Origin: Sinorhizobium sp. A49
GTDB taxonomy: Bacteria; Pseudomonadota; Alphaproteobacteria; Rhizobiales; Rhizobiaceae
Direction: 5' to 3'
DNA length: 64,000 bases
Assembly: GCF_002002725.1 (NCBI RefSeq)
Contig: NZ_MUNW01000043.1
Location: 62,001-126,000 of the forward strand
Positions 45,644-54,615 of the stretch are shown here, in pieces. The notes beneath the pieces were generated by a model. That model did no database searches. It had not been told where the DNA came from and saw nothing but the letters and a program-made list of their open reading frames with translations. Position numbers and translations under genes: made by a program. Numbering within the stretch: the first letter of the stretch is position 1; every line of letters starts with the position of its first letter.

Positions 45644-47008
45644 ATGTCGTCAAGCAAACTTTCCACCTCTCTGGTCAGGATCGGCGCAGCCTCTGCCGCC
45701 CTTCTTGCGCCGGTCGTCGCCTTTGCCCAGGAAGCCGCACCGGCAGCAGCCGCTGCCACCGCCGCAGCCCCCGTTCCCGACAAGGCCGATACGGCCTTCA
45801 TGTTCATCTCCACCCTGCTCGTCTTCTTCATGCTGATCCCGGGCCTCGCGCTCTTCTACGGCGGTCTCGTTCGCGCCAAGAACATGCTGTCGGTGCTGAT
45901 GCAGTGCACCGTCATCGGTGCCACGATGATGATCGTCTGGGTCGTCTACGGCTATTCCTTCGCCTTCGGCGGCTCGACCAGCCCTTATTTCGGCGGCTTC
46001 GCCAAGATGTTCCTCGCCGGCGTATCGACTGACAGCACGTCCGCCACCTTCTCCGAAGGCGTGGTCATTCCGGAATACATCTTCATGCTGTTCCAGATGA
46101 CGTTTGCGGCACTGACGCCGGCGCTCATCATCGGTGCCTTCGCCGAGCGCATCAAGTTCTCGGCAGCCGTGCTCTTCTCGGTCCTGTGGGCAACCTTCGT
46201 CTACTTCCCGATCGCCCACATGGTCTGGGACGGCAACGGCCTGCTCTTCGGCATGGGCGCTCTCGATTTTGCCGGCGGCACCGTCGTGCACATCAATGCC
46301 GGCGTCGCTGGCCTCATCGGCGCGATCATGGTCGGCAAGCGCACCGGCTTCGGCAAGGACATGATGGCACCGCATTCGATGACGCTGACGCTGGTCGGTG
46401 CGGCGATGCTGTGGTTCGGCTGGTTCGGCTTCAACGCCGGCTCCAACCTCGAGGCATCCGGTGGCGCCATGCTCGCAACCGTCAACACCTTCCTCGCAAC
46501 GGCAGCCGCCATCCTCTCCTGGTCGGTCGTCGAAACCTTCACCCGCGGCAAGGCCTCGATGCTGGGTGCAGCCTCCGGCATGATCGCCGGCCTCGTTGCC
46601 ATCACGCCGGCCGCCGGCATCGCCGGCCCGATGGGCGCGATCGTCATGGGCCTGATCGTTTCGCCGCTGTGCTACTTCTTCGTCTCGGTGGTGAAGAACA
46701 AGTTCGGCTACGATGACACCGCTGACGTCTTCGGCGTCCACGGCGTCGGCGGCTTCTTCGGTGCGCTGGCGACCGGCATCTTCGCCTCGTCGTCGCTCGG
46801 CGGTATCGGTTACGCCGACGGCGTCACCATGGGCGGCCAGTTCATGACCCAGCTGACAGCCGTTGCCATCACCATCGTCTGGTGCGGCGTGGTCTCGGTC
46901 ATCCTCTACAAGGTGGTCGATGCGATCGTTGGGCTCCGGGTTTCGGTCGAAGCCGAACGCGAGGGTCTCGACCTCTCGTCCCACGGCGAAGCGGCCTACC
47001 ACAACTAA
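45644..47008 (+). CDS. amtB: ammonium transporter AmtB
   Basis: A 454-aa transporter with an N-terminal signal-like segment (to about AFA residue 28), eleven transmembrane segments, FYGGLVRAKNMLSVL, the pore residues in VVHINAGVAGL and FGVHGVGGFFGAL (the two histidines), and GWFGFNAGSNL. It moves ammonia or ammonium into the cell and is gated by GlnK. Its cytoplasmic tail GLDLSSHGEAAYHN is short. A strong terminator follows. Confidence 0.98.
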   Translation: MSSSKLSTSLVRIGAASAALLAPVVAFAQEAAPAAAAATAAAPVPDKADTAFMFISTLLVFFMLIPGLALFYGGLVRAKNMLSVLMQCTVIGATMMIVWVVYGYSFAFGGSTSPYFGGFAKMFLAGVSTDSTSATFSEGVVIPEYIFMLFQMTFAALTPALIIGAFAERIKFSAAVLFSVLWATFVYFPIAHMVWDGNGLLFGMGALDFAGGTVVHINAGVAGLIGAIMVGKRTGFGKDMMAPHSMTLTLVGAAMLWFGWFGFNAGSNLEASGGAMLATVNTFLATAAAILSWSVVETFTRGKASMLGAASGMIAGLVAITPAAGIAGPMGAIVMGLIVSPLCYFFVSVVKNKFGYDDTADVFGVHGVGGFFGALATGIFASSSLGGIGYADGVTMGGQFMTQLTAVAITIVWCGVVSVILYKVVDAIVGLRVSVEAEREGLDLSSHGEAAYHN

Positions 47009-47079
47009 GCCAATCGCGGCGCCGTCCACAGGCGCCGCTCACCGTCCCGTCGCGGTCCGCCTGATGCGGATCGCCTTTG

Positions 47080-47107
47080 GCCCGGATCGAAAGATCCGGG
47101 CTTTTTT
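47080..47107 (+). terminator. intrinsic terminator after amtB
   Basis: Stem GCCCGGATC (47080-47088) and GATCCGGGC (47093-47101) closed by a GAAA tetraloop and followed by six T. Confidence 0.95.
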
Positions 47108-47167
47108 GCTGAATTGCGCAGATTGCAGACCTTAGCCCACCGGTATTTTAGCGGGACATACGCATGG

Positions 47168-47183
47168 TTAATGTCGCATTAAC
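47168..47183 (+). promoter_or_regulatory. probable CtrA-binding site upstream of ftsK
   Basis: TTAA (47168-47171), seven bases, TTAAC (47179-47183) is an exact match to the full CtrA consensus TTAA-N7-TTAAC. It is 69 bp before the ftsK start. CtrA is the master cell-cycle regulator of alphaproteobacteria, and ftsK is a plausible target. Confidence 0.75.
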
Positions 47184-47251
47184 CGTACTCCGCTTAGGTT
47201 GATTCCATGGCGCGCAATGCGCCCTAGAGATCGAGACGGGCAGCAGGCAAC

Positions 47252-49924
47252 ATGAGCAGAAGCAATCCGGCAACGCTTGACAGCCGTTCCAACCGGTTCG
47301 TGCTAACAACATTCGTTTGGCGACAGATCGCATCGCTGGCGGGCTTCGCGCTGTTTGGCGCGTTGGCGCTGGCCATCGCGGCGCTGTCGACATGGAACGT
47401 TGCCGACCCGAGCTTCTCCTACGCCACCTCGGATGAACCGACCAATGTGCTTGGTTATGCGGGCGCGGCGTTTGCCGACATCTTCATGCAGTTTTTCGGG
47501 CTTGCCAGCGTCGTCGCCCTGCTTCCGGCCGTTGCCTGGGCACTGGTGCTGATTGGCGGCAAGCGCTTCGACAAGATCGTCAAGCGCCTCGGCCTCTGGT
47601 TCGTCGGATCGGTGCTTGCCGGCGCTGCCTTGAGCTGCGTTCCGGCGCCGATCACCTGGCCGCTGCCCAACGGCCTCGGTGGCGTCTTCGGCGACATGAT
47701 CCTGCGCTTTCCCGCGCTGTTCATTGGCTCCTTCCCGACCGGCACCTTTGCCACCGTGCTTGCCTGCATCTTTGCCGCCCCCGCCGCCTGGTGCCTGATC
47801 TACAGCGCCGGCCTGATCGGTGTCGGCGAGGAGGAGGACGAAGAGGAGATCGAAGAGCCGACGCCGAGCAAGGCGCGCACCGTGCGCGACGAACTGGACG
47901 AGGACGACAGCGAAGGCCCCTTCACCCTGCTGATGGGCTCGTTCGCGCATATGCGCTACACCGTGCAGGCGCGCGTGCGCCGCATCTTCGGCATGAGCGG
48001 GACCCGCACCCCGACGAAGCGCCAGTACGACGAGCCCTATGATTTCAACAATGACGAATTCGGCACGCTGAACGAGCCGGCCCGGCCGAAGCCGATGGCT
48101 GCCGGCGACCGCATCGAACCGTCGCTCGACCGTTCCGAGCGCCGCGTCGTCACGCCGCCGCCAATCATGGCCGACGACGATGACGACATGTCCTTCGACA
48201 TGGATGAGCGCCGCCCCGCCGGCATTCTGCCCGATAACGAAGACGACGACCATGATGTGGCAGCCGACTGGGCGCCGAAAGCCGCACCGCCGAAGCAGGG
48301 TCTGCCGAAGGCCGGTTCGCGTGTCGCCACGCCCCCGCCTCGCCCGAAGACCGGCCAGCGGCTCGAACGCGAAGCCCAGCGCTCCTTCGTCGACGACGAC
48401 GGCGATTTTGCGCTGCCGCCGATGCATTTCCTCGCCGAGCCGAAGAACGTCACCCGCGATGCCTCGCTCTCCGCCGACGCGCTGGAGCAGAACGCCCGCA
48501 TGCTCGAGGGCGTGCTCGAGGACTTCGGCGTCAAGGGCGAGATCATCCACGTCCGCCCCGGTCCGGTCGTCACCCTCTATGAACTGGAGCCGGCGCCGGG
48601 CATCAAATCCTCCCGCGTCATCGGCCTTGCCGACGACATCGCCCGCTCGATGAGCGCGATCGCCGCCCGCGTCGCCGTGGTGCCCGGTCGCAACGCCATC
48701 GGCATCGAACTACCGAACCAGCGCCGCGAAACCGTTTATCTGCGCGAGCTGGTCGGCTCGCGCGACTTCGAGACCTCGAAGGCGCGCCTGGCCATGGCGC
48801 TTGGCAAGACCATCGGCGGCGAACCCGTGGTCGCCGATCTCGCCAAGATGCCGCATCTGCTCGTGGCCGGTACCACCGGTTCGGGCAAGTCGGTGGCGAT
48901 CAACACCATGATCCTGTCGCTGCTCTACCGCCTGCGTCCCGACCAGTGCCGCCTGATCATGATCGACCCGAAGATGCTCGAACTCTCCGTCTATGACGGC
49001 ATTCCGCATCTGCTTTCGCCTGTCGTGACCGACCCGAAGAAGGCGGTCGTCGCGCTCAAGTGGACGGTGCGCGAAATGGAAGAGCGCTACAAGAAGATGT
49101 CGAAGATCGGTGTGCGCAACATCGACGGCTTCAACACCCGCGTCGAGCAGGCGCTGGCCAAGGGTGACGCGATCACCCGCACGGTGCAGACCGGCTTCGA
49201 CCGCCAGACCGGCGAAGCGATCTACGAGACCGAGGAATTCGACCTGTCGCCGATGCCCTATATCGTCGTCATTATCGACGAAATGGCCGACCTGATGATG
49301 GTTGCCGGCAAGGACATCGAAGGTGCGGTGCAGCGACTGGCGCAGATGGCGCGCGCCGCCGGCATCCATGTGATCATGGCGACACAGCGCCCCTCGGTCG
49401 ACGTCATCACCGGCACGATCAAGGCCAACTTCCCGACCCGCATCTCCTTCCAGGTGACCTCGAAGATCGACAGCCGCACCATCCTTGGCGAACAGGGCGC
49501 CGAGCAGCTGCTCGGCATGGGTGACATGCTCTACATGGCCGGCGGCGGGCGCATCCAGCGCGTCCACGGTCCCTTCGTCTCCGACACCGAGGTCGAGGAA
49601 GTCGTCGCCTATCTCAAGACCCAGGGCAGCCCGCAGTACCTCGACGCGATCACCGAGGACGACGACGAGGACAATGACGGCGGCGGCCCGGCCGGCACGT
49701 CCAATCTTGCCGATTCCGACGACCCCTATGACCAGGCGGTGGCGATCGTTCTGCGCGACGGCAAGGCCTCCACATCCTATGTGCAACGTCGCCTCGGGAT
49801 AGGTTATAATAGGGCCGCCTCGCTGATCGAGCGCATGGAACAGGAAGGCATCATCGGCCCGGCAAACCATGCCGGCAAACGGGAAATTCTCGTGCCGACC
49901 GAAGCGGAGATCACCGGCCGATAA
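47252..49924 (+). CDS. ftsK: DNA translocase FtsK
   Basis: An 890-aa protein: membrane N-terminus (about 25-195) with four hydrophobic segments, an acidic linker (about 200-395, [11 protein letters not shown]), and the RecA-like motor: Walker [18 protein letters not shown] (about 541), Walker [14 protein letters not shown], then [11 protein letters not shown], and the winged-helix gamma domain at the end (about 823-890, [21 protein letters not shown]). It clears chromosome ends at the septum and activates XerCD. A CtrA site lies upstream. Confidence 0.97.
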   Translation: MSRSNPATLDSRSNRFVLTTFVWRQIASLAGFALFGALALAIAALSTWNVADPSFSYATSDEPTNVLGYAGAAFADIFMQFFGLASVVALLPAVAWALVLIGGKRFDKIVKRLGLWFVGSVLAGAALSCVPAPITWPLPNGLGGVFGDMILRFPALFIGSFPTGTFATVLACIFAAPAAWCLIYSAGLIGVGEEEDEEEIEEPTPSKARTVRDELDEDDSEGPFTLLMGSFAHMRYTVQARVRRIFGMSGTRTPTKRQYDEPYDFNNDEFGTLNEPARPKPMAAGDRIEPSLDRSERRVVTPPPIMADDDDDMSFDMDERRPAGILPDNEDDDHDVAADWAPKAAPPKQGLPKAGSRVATPPPRPKTGQRLEREAQRSFVDDDGDFALPPMHFLAEPKNVTRDASLSADALEQNARMLEGVLEDFGVKGEIIHVRPGPVVTLYELEPAPGIKSSRVIGLADDIARSMSAIAARVAVVPGRNAIGIELPNQRRETVYLRELVGSRDFETSKARLAMALGKTIGGEPVVADLAKMPHLLVAGTTGSGKSVAINTMILSLLYRLRPDQCRLIMIDPKMLELSVYDGIPHLLSPVVTDPKKAVVALKWTVREMEERYKKMSKIGVRNIDGFNTRVEQALAKGDAITRTVQTGFDRQTGEAIYETEEFDLSPMPYIVVIIDEMADLMMVAGKDIEGAVQRLAQMARAAGIHVIMATQRPSVDVITGTIKANFPTRISFQVTSKIDSRTILGEQGAEQLLGMGDMLYMAGGGRIQRVHGPFVSDTEVEEVVAYLKTQGSPQYLDAITEDDDEDNDGGGPAGTSNLADSDDPYDQAVAIVLRDGKASTSYVQRRLGIGYNRAASLIERMEQEGIIGPANHAGKREILVPTEAEITGR

Positions 49925-50061
49925 ACCCGGTCCTCGCCAGAGCGACGAAACGGCAGCCCGGTAACGGTCATGTGAGGGCGCGGCCCCTAGAAGGCTAGAA
50001 CAGACGCCTTGAAGGTGCCGCACTTGCGCTCCAGATGATCAAGGAAATGAAGGAGACTGTG

Positions 50062-50721
50062 ATGACAGAAACGAAAACCACCCAGGGCAACAATCCGGCG
50101 ATGTCGCGCCGCGTATTCGTTGGTGGCCTCGCGGCGCTCGCGGGCATGGGTGGCGCCGGTCTTGACGTCACGAAAGCCTTTGCGCAGGCGACGGGCTCCG
50201 CCCAGAAGATCGCCGACCATTTCTCGTCCGTGAAGACCATGGCCGGCGAATTCGTGCAGTTCGGCCCGCGCGGCGAGCAGACCGGCGGCAAGTTCTACAT
50301 CCGCCGCCCCGGCCGCATCCGCTTCAACTACGAGGCCCCGTCGCCGATGCGCGTGATTGCCGACGGCAAGTCGGTGGTCATCGGCAACATGAAGCTGAAG
50401 ACCTGGGACATCTACCCGCTGTCGAAGACGCCGCTGAACCTGTTGCTCAGCGAACGGATCGACCTGAGAGGCAAGATGGTGCGCGGCGTCAAGGAAGAAT
50501 CCGACCTCATCACCATCGTGCTCGGCGACCGCTCGATCTTCGGCGATTCGACCATTACCATGATGTTCGATCCGAAGACCTACGACCTGCGCCAGTGGAC
50601 AATCACCGACGCCCAGAAGAAGGATACGTCGGTGATGATCTTCAACGTCAAGACCGGCATGGCGCTGGACGACAAGGTGTTCAAGATCCCCTACGACGAA
50701 GTGCGCAACAAGGGCCGCTGA
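50062..50721 (+). CDS. LolA-like outer membrane lipoprotein carrier
   Basis: A 219-aa exported protein: MSRRVFVGGLAALAGM near residue 15 forms a twin-arginine-like signal peptide, followed by AQKIADHFSSVKTMAGEFVQFGPRGEQTGGKFYI, RPGRIRFNYEAPSPMRVIADGKSV and IFGDSTITMMF, the LolA beta-barrel pattern. LolA ferries lipoproteins from the Lol ABC complex to the outer membrane. The ATG at 50062 has GGAG six bases upstream; an in-frame start at 50035 is less likely. It lies 137 bp after ftsK, as in many rhizobia. Confidence 0.88.
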   Translation: MTETKTTQGNNPAMSRRVFVGGLAALAGMGGAGLDVTKAFAQATGSAQKIADHFSSVKTMAGEFVQFGPRGEQTGGKFYIRRPGRIRFNYEAPSPMRVIADGKSVVIGNMKLKTWDIYPLSKTPLNLLLSERIDLRGKMVRGVKEESDLITIVLGDRSIFGDSTITMMFDPKTYDLRQWTITDAQKKDTSVMIFNVKTGMALDDKVFKIPYDEVRNKGR

Positions 50722-51000
50722 CGGCCTTTGATCCAGCCGTGCTTGTGGACGTCGGCCGCCCGCTGCATGTTTCCTTAGATCCATATCCGATCTAAGGATA
50801 TGGACATGCAGCCCTTCAAAGTGCACAGCGACTTTGGCGCGTCGATAAGACGCGCTGCGCTGTGTGCGGCCTTTTTCATCCCTTCCTTGTCGCCAGCCGC
50901 CGGACCTGCTTAAACCGCTCGGACATCGAAAATACATCCGTCCTGAGCCGGCTTCCGATTGGTCGAACGCCCGGACTTACCCGATCATGGGGAATGAGCA
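50722..51000. other. 279-bp gap with nested hairpins
   Basis: No ORF of note. Two strong inverted repeats: GCTGCATGT (50762-50770) with ACATGCAGC (50804-50812), enclosing CCTTAGATC/GATCTAAGG (50773-50781, 50789-50797) or alternatively CCATATCC/GGATATGG (50781-50788, 50796-50803). A second hairpin has CACAGCG/CGCTGTG (50824-50830, 50858-50864) around GCGCGTC/GACGCGC. A small RNA, terminator pair or repeat element is possible. Confidence 0.6.
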
Positions 51001-51807
51001 ATGGCCCTTTCCGTCGCCACCTGGAACATCAACTCCGTTCGACTGCGCATGCCGCTGGTGGAGCACCTCCTGAAGACCTGGCAGCCCGACATTCTCTGCC
51101 TGCAGGAAACCAAGTGCCCGAACGACCAGTTTCCGTCGAAGCCGCTGAAGGCGCTCGGCTACAACCATATCGAGATGCACGGCCAGAAGGGCTATCACGG
51201 CGTCGCGACGATCTCGCGCCTGCCGCTGCATGATCTCAGCGATCGCCGCGACTATTGCGGCATCGGCGATGCGCGCCACCTTTCGGTGGTGTTCGAGGCC
51301 GGCGGAAAGAAGATCCGTCTGCACAATTTCTACGTCCCGGCCGGCGGCGACGAACCGGACCGCTCGATCAATCCGAAGTTCGGCCACAAGCTCGATTTCG
51401 TCGAAGAGATGAAGCTGCTGCACGCCGAGGCTGATGCCGGAATTTCCTCGATCCTCGTCGGCGATCTCAACATCGCGCCGCTTGAGGACGACGTCTGGTC
51501 GCACAAGCAACTCCTCAAGATCGTCAGCCATACGCCGATCGAAACAGAGGGCCTCAACACGGTGATGAATGGCGGCGCCTGGGTCGACCTGATGCGCCAG
51601 CACATGCCGTCACCGGCCAAGCTCTACACCTGGTGGAGCTACCGCGCTAAGGATTGGGAAGCCGCCGACCGCGGCCGGCGCCTCGATCATATCTGGTCGT
51701 CCGCCGACCTCGCGCCGAAGCTGACGCAGGTCGATATCCTGCGCGAGGCACGCGGCTGGGAGCGGCCGTCCGACCATGTGCCGGTGATCGCCCATTTCGA
51801 TATCTGA
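51001..51807 (+). CDS. xthA: exodeoxyribonuclease III
   Basis: A 268-aa EEP-fold DNA repair nuclease: LSVATWNINSVRLRM, DILCLQETKC (catalytic Glu), NFYVPAGGDEPDRS, LVGDLNIAP and the end WERPSDHVPVIAHF, with the family length. It incises abasic sites and trims 3' ends. The ATG has GGGGAATG-like spacing from GGGGAA. Divergent in family from the EEP protein at 6388-7248, which lacks YVPAGG. Confidence 0.95.
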   Translation: MALSVATWNINSVRLRMPLVEHLLKTWQPDILCLQETKCPNDQFPSKPLKALGYNHIEMHGQKGYHGVATISRLPLHDLSDRRDYCGIGDARHLSVVFEAGGKKIRLHNFYVPAGGDEPDRSINPKFGHKLDFVEEMKLLHAEADAGISSILVGDLNIAPLEDDVWSHKQLLKIVSHTPIETEGLNTVMNGGAWVDLMRQHMPSPAKLYTWWSYRAKDWEAADRGRRLDHIWSSADLAPKLTQVDILREARGWERPSDHVPVIAHFDI

Positions 51808-51854
51808 CTGTGAAGCCTCAAGCGCCTGGCGTTCGACCGTTTATCGGGAGTGGG

Positions 51855-52310
51855 TCAGGCGAAACGGCCGGCAAGCGCGCCTGCGCGCCTGATCATCGCC
51901 TGCAGGTTTTCGCGGATACGCGCCTCGACGAGGGCGGCAACCTCCGGATACTCTTCCAGCATGCGCCGGAAGAGCGGCCGGTTGATGCGGATCACTTCGC
52001 TGTCTTCGTCCGCGGTTGCGGTGAACTTGCGCTCCACCATCGAGATCAGCGCCAGTTCGGAGAGAAGCGCGCCGCGGCCGACGGTGGTGATCTCCTCCAT
52101 CGCGCCGTCGGCATTGGCTTTCGACAGCGAGAGACTGCCGCTGGCAATCGCAAAGGCGCAATCGGCCGGTGCGCCCTCGCGAAACAGCTCCTGCCCCTTG
52201 AACACGCGTCGACGCTCCGCACCAAAGGCGATCAGCCTCAGCTTGTCCTCGCTGATATCGGCAAAAAGCGGCACATTGGACAGAAGAACGATGTCGTCGT
52301 TGAGCGCCAA
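51855..52310 (-). CDS. cyclic nucleotide-binding domain protein
   Basis: A 151-aa protein made only of a cNMP-binding domain: LSNVPLFADISEDKLRLIAFGAERRRVFKGQELF and the phosphate-binding cassette region GRGALLSELALISMVERKFTATA. There is no DNA-binding helix-turn-helix, so it is not a Crp/Fnr regulator. The conserved Arg of the cassette appears in VERKF, leaving ligand binding possible. It lies 113 bp downstream of the response regulator on the same strand; a similar neighbourhood is known in Brucella around OtpR. Confidence 0.88.
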   Translation of the reverse strand: MALNDDIVLLSNVPLFADISEDKLRLIAFGAERRRVFKGQELFREGAPADCAFAIASGSLSLSKANADGAMEEITTVGRGALLSELALISMVERKFTATADEDSEVIRINRPLFRRMLEEYPEVAALVEARIRENLQAMIRRAGALAGRFA

Positions 52311-52423
52311 GCGGCTAACCTCCCTGAATCACGATGCCTTCGGGTTCGTTCCCCAAGTGCATAGCGATCGATGCGAATAGTCCCAAGCGACTGACATGCG
52401 GAAAATCATCCGACGTCACCGCC

Positions 52424-53107
52424 TCACGGAACGATCTTGTAGCCGCCGTTCTCTGTCACCAAAATCTCGGCATTGGAAGGGTCGCGCTCAATTTTCTGGC
52501 GAAGCCGGTAGACATGCGTTTCGAGCGTGTGCGTCGTCACGCCGGAATTGTAGCCCCAGACTTCCTCAAGCAGCACGTCGCGCGTTACCACCTTCTGGTC
52601 GGCGCGGTAGAGATAGCGGATGATCGCCGCTTCCTTTTCGGTCAGCCGGATCTTCTGGCCGTTTTCGAGCGTCAGCAGCTTCTGGCTGGGCTTGAAGGTA
52701 TAGGGACCGACGCTGAAGGTCGCATCTTCACTCTGTTCGTGCTGGCGCAGTTGCGCACGGATGCGGGCAAGCAGCACGGCAAAGCGGAATGGCTTGGTGA
52801 CGTAATCGTTGGCACCGGCTTCGAGACCAAGGATCGTGTCGGAATCGGTATCGTGGCCGGTGAGCATGATGATCGGCGCCTTGAAGCCGCCCTTGCGCAG
52901 GAGCTTGACCGCTTCGCGCCCGTCCATGTCGGGCAGCCCGACATCCATGATCAACAGGTCGACCTGCTGCGCGCGCGCCGCCTGTATACCCTTGCCGGCA
53001 GACGCTTCCTGGAGAAGATCGAACTCCTCGTAGAGCGAAAGCTGCTCGACCAACGTTTCGCGCAGGTCATTGTCGTCGTCGACAAGAAGAATGGTGCGGG
53101 TCGCCAT
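52424..53107 (-). CDS. OmpR/PhoB-family response regulator (CenR/OtpR-like)
   Basis: A 227-aa regulator with a receiver domain (ILLVDDDNDLRETLVEQLSLYEEFD; phospho-Asp in LLIMDVGLPDMDG; MLTGHDTDSDTILGLEAGANDYVTKPF) and an OmpR winged helix (IRLTEKEAAIIRYLYRADQKVVTRDVLLEEVWGYN). The receiver start and lone position resemble CenR/OtpR, essential or envelope-related regulators in alphaproteobacteria; the orthology is inferred. The ATG at 53107 has AGGAA upstream. No sensor kinase is adjacent. It is divergent from the L,D-transpeptidase gene. Confidence 0.92.
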   Translation of the reverse strand: MATRTILLVDDDNDLRETLVEQLSLYEEFDLLQEASAGKGIQAARAQQVDLLIMDVGLPDMDGREAVKLLRKGGFKAPIIMLTGHDTDSDTILGLEAGANDYVTKPFRFAVLLARIRAQLRQHEQSEDATFSVGPYTFKPSQKLLTLENGQKIRLTEKEAAIIRYLYRADQKVVTRDVLLEEVWGYNSGVTTHTLETHVYRLRQKIERDPSNAEILVTENGGYKIVP

Positions 53108-53250
53108 GGGACAATTCCTGTTTGCTTCCGGTTTCAAACTAGCTCAAATGCCCGTGTTGGCAAGCGAACCGGTTTTGGAACCGCGTTATATATGCAACCG
53201 TGCTTATGGTGCCCGCCAAATCACGGACAATTCAAAAATCTGTGAGAGAG

Positions 53251-53799
53251 ATGCGCAAGAAAACGTCGGGAAGAAGGCCAGTCAAATCCATCATCTCCGT
53301 CCGGCCCGCCCCGCTTGATCGCAGGCGTGCACTGGTTACCTTCGATGGCCGCACGGAGCAAGCGGCCATCGGCCGCAGCGGCGTCACCAGCCGCAAGCGC
53401 GAGGGCGACGGCGCGACACCGCGCGCCGCGATGAAACTCGTCGGCGGCTACGTCAGGCGCGACAGGATCCAGCTTCCGCCGACGCCCTTGCCGACACGGG
53501 CAACCCGCAAGGGTATGCTCTGGTGCGACGCTGCCAGCCACGCCGTCTATAACCGTCCGGCCAAGGCCCCCTTCGCGGCGAGCCACGAGGAGATGATACG
53601 CAAGGACGGGCTCTACGACGTCTGCCTGGTGATGGACTGGAACCTGACCAGCCGCCGCCGTCATGCCGGCTCCGCGATCTTCTTTCACCTGATCCGTCCC
53701 GGATACAAGCCGACTGAGGGCTGCGTCGCCGTCAGCCTGGCTTCCATGCGCCGGCTGATCCCGCACCTGCGTCGCGGCACCGTCGTCAAGGTTATCTGA
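53251..53799 (+). CDS. L,D-transpeptidase family protein (YkuD)
   Basis: A 182-aa protein with the catalytic motif split as IFFHLIRPGYKPTEGCVAVS (His then Gly-Cys). Preceding sequence MLWCDAASHAVYNRPAKAPFAASHEEM fits the YkuD fold. It forms 3-3 crosslinks in peptidoglycan or anchors proteins. No signal peptide is seen: the N-terminus is very basic (MRKKTSGRRPVKSI), so location is uncertain. The ATG at 53251 has GAGAGAG upstream. The divergent response regulator may control it, a guess based on location only. Confidence 0.88.
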   Translation: MRKKTSGRRPVKSIISVRPAPLDRRRALVTFDGRTEQAAIGRSGVTSRKREGDGATPRAAMKLVGGYVRRDRIQLPPTPLPTRATRKGMLWCDAASHAVYNRPAKAPFAASHEEMIRKDGLYDVCLVMDWNLTSRRRHAGSAIFFHLIRPGYKPTEGCVAVSLASMRRLIPHLRRGTVVKVI

Positions 53800-53961
53800 C
53801 GCCGCAGCACATGCTCCAATATGCCCCCATCCAGGCGATCGACATGAGAATTCGGAAAGCATAACCCGAACGAGAAATCTCGCCGCGCACAACCATAAAC
53901 ACTTCCGCAAGCTCTGGTGTCTATGTAGCGTCAAGCAAGATTTGCAGGGCGAGTACAGCCG

Positions 53962-54612
53962 ATGCTGACGACGATGGCCAAAGCGATACCGGCGACCGAT
54001 GGACGCTTCCTCGGCATAACAGAGGTTCGCGATTTGGCGAACGGCGCCTCGCAAGGTTCCGACATTGCGCAACTGCTCGACTGGGTCGAATCCTATCTGA
54101 TGAACAGTCATCCCGACCTCGGGCGAACCGGCGCCGTTTGCCCCTTCACCCGCCAGGCTGCCAAGATCGACACGGTTCGCCTCGCCATTTCCCGCACGTG
54201 CGCCAGTGACGAAGACGACGCTTTCGCCCTCATCCGTGGCGCCTTCGGCGAGCTCGAAGCCATCCCCTGCAAACCCGCGATGAAGCATTTCCGCACCGTG
54301 ATCGTCGGCTTTCCAGAGTGCGCCAATGCGGATGGGATCGCGATGTTGAAGCGGATCCAGCGACGGCATCGGTTCTATTCGCTCGCCCGCGCCCGGATGA
54401 TCGGCATGATGCATGCGGGGTCCGAGGATCGCGGCCTGTGGAATCCGGAGTTCCGGCCGCTGCGATCGCCGATGCCGGTTCTGGCGATCCGGCATCTGGT
54501 CGAAAACGACGCCCCGTTTGCCGCTCTCCATCCCGCTCTCATGGTTGCCTATCTCGCCCGTTTCCCGATCAAGGGAACCCAGCGGCTCGTCAATCACTTC
54601 CGAAGCCGCTGA
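53962..54612 (+). CDS. uncharacterised protein with GAVCPF motif (216 aa)
   Basis: A soluble 216-aa protein. A conserved-looking block DLGRTGAVCPFTRQAAKIDTVRLAIS at about 51-76 has an exposed Cys, followed by KHFRTVIVGFPECANADGIAMLKRIQ and LVENDAPFAALHP near the end. The pattern recalls the DUF6875-type family of unknown function, often near biosynthetic genes; I am not certain. The next gene, a CelD/FemAB-type acetyltransferase, starts 4 bp after the stop, so they work in one transcript. Confidence 0.8.
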   Translation: MLTTMAKAIPATDGRFLGITEVRDLANGASQGSDIAQLLDWVESYLMNSHPDLGRTGAVCPFTRQAAKIDTVRLAISRTCASDEDDAFALIRGAFGELEAIPCKPAMKHFRTVIVGFPECANADGIAMLKRIQRRHRFYSLARARMIGMMHAGSEDRGLWNPEFRPLRSPMPVLAIRHLVENDAPFAALHPALMVAYLARFPIKGTQRLVNHFRSR

Positions 54613-54615
54613 GCC

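Noticed and set aside
45650-47029. 459-aa open frame antisense to amtB
   Set aside because: Composition is Asp/Glu/His/Arg-rich as expected from complementing a membrane protein gene; no ribosome binding site.
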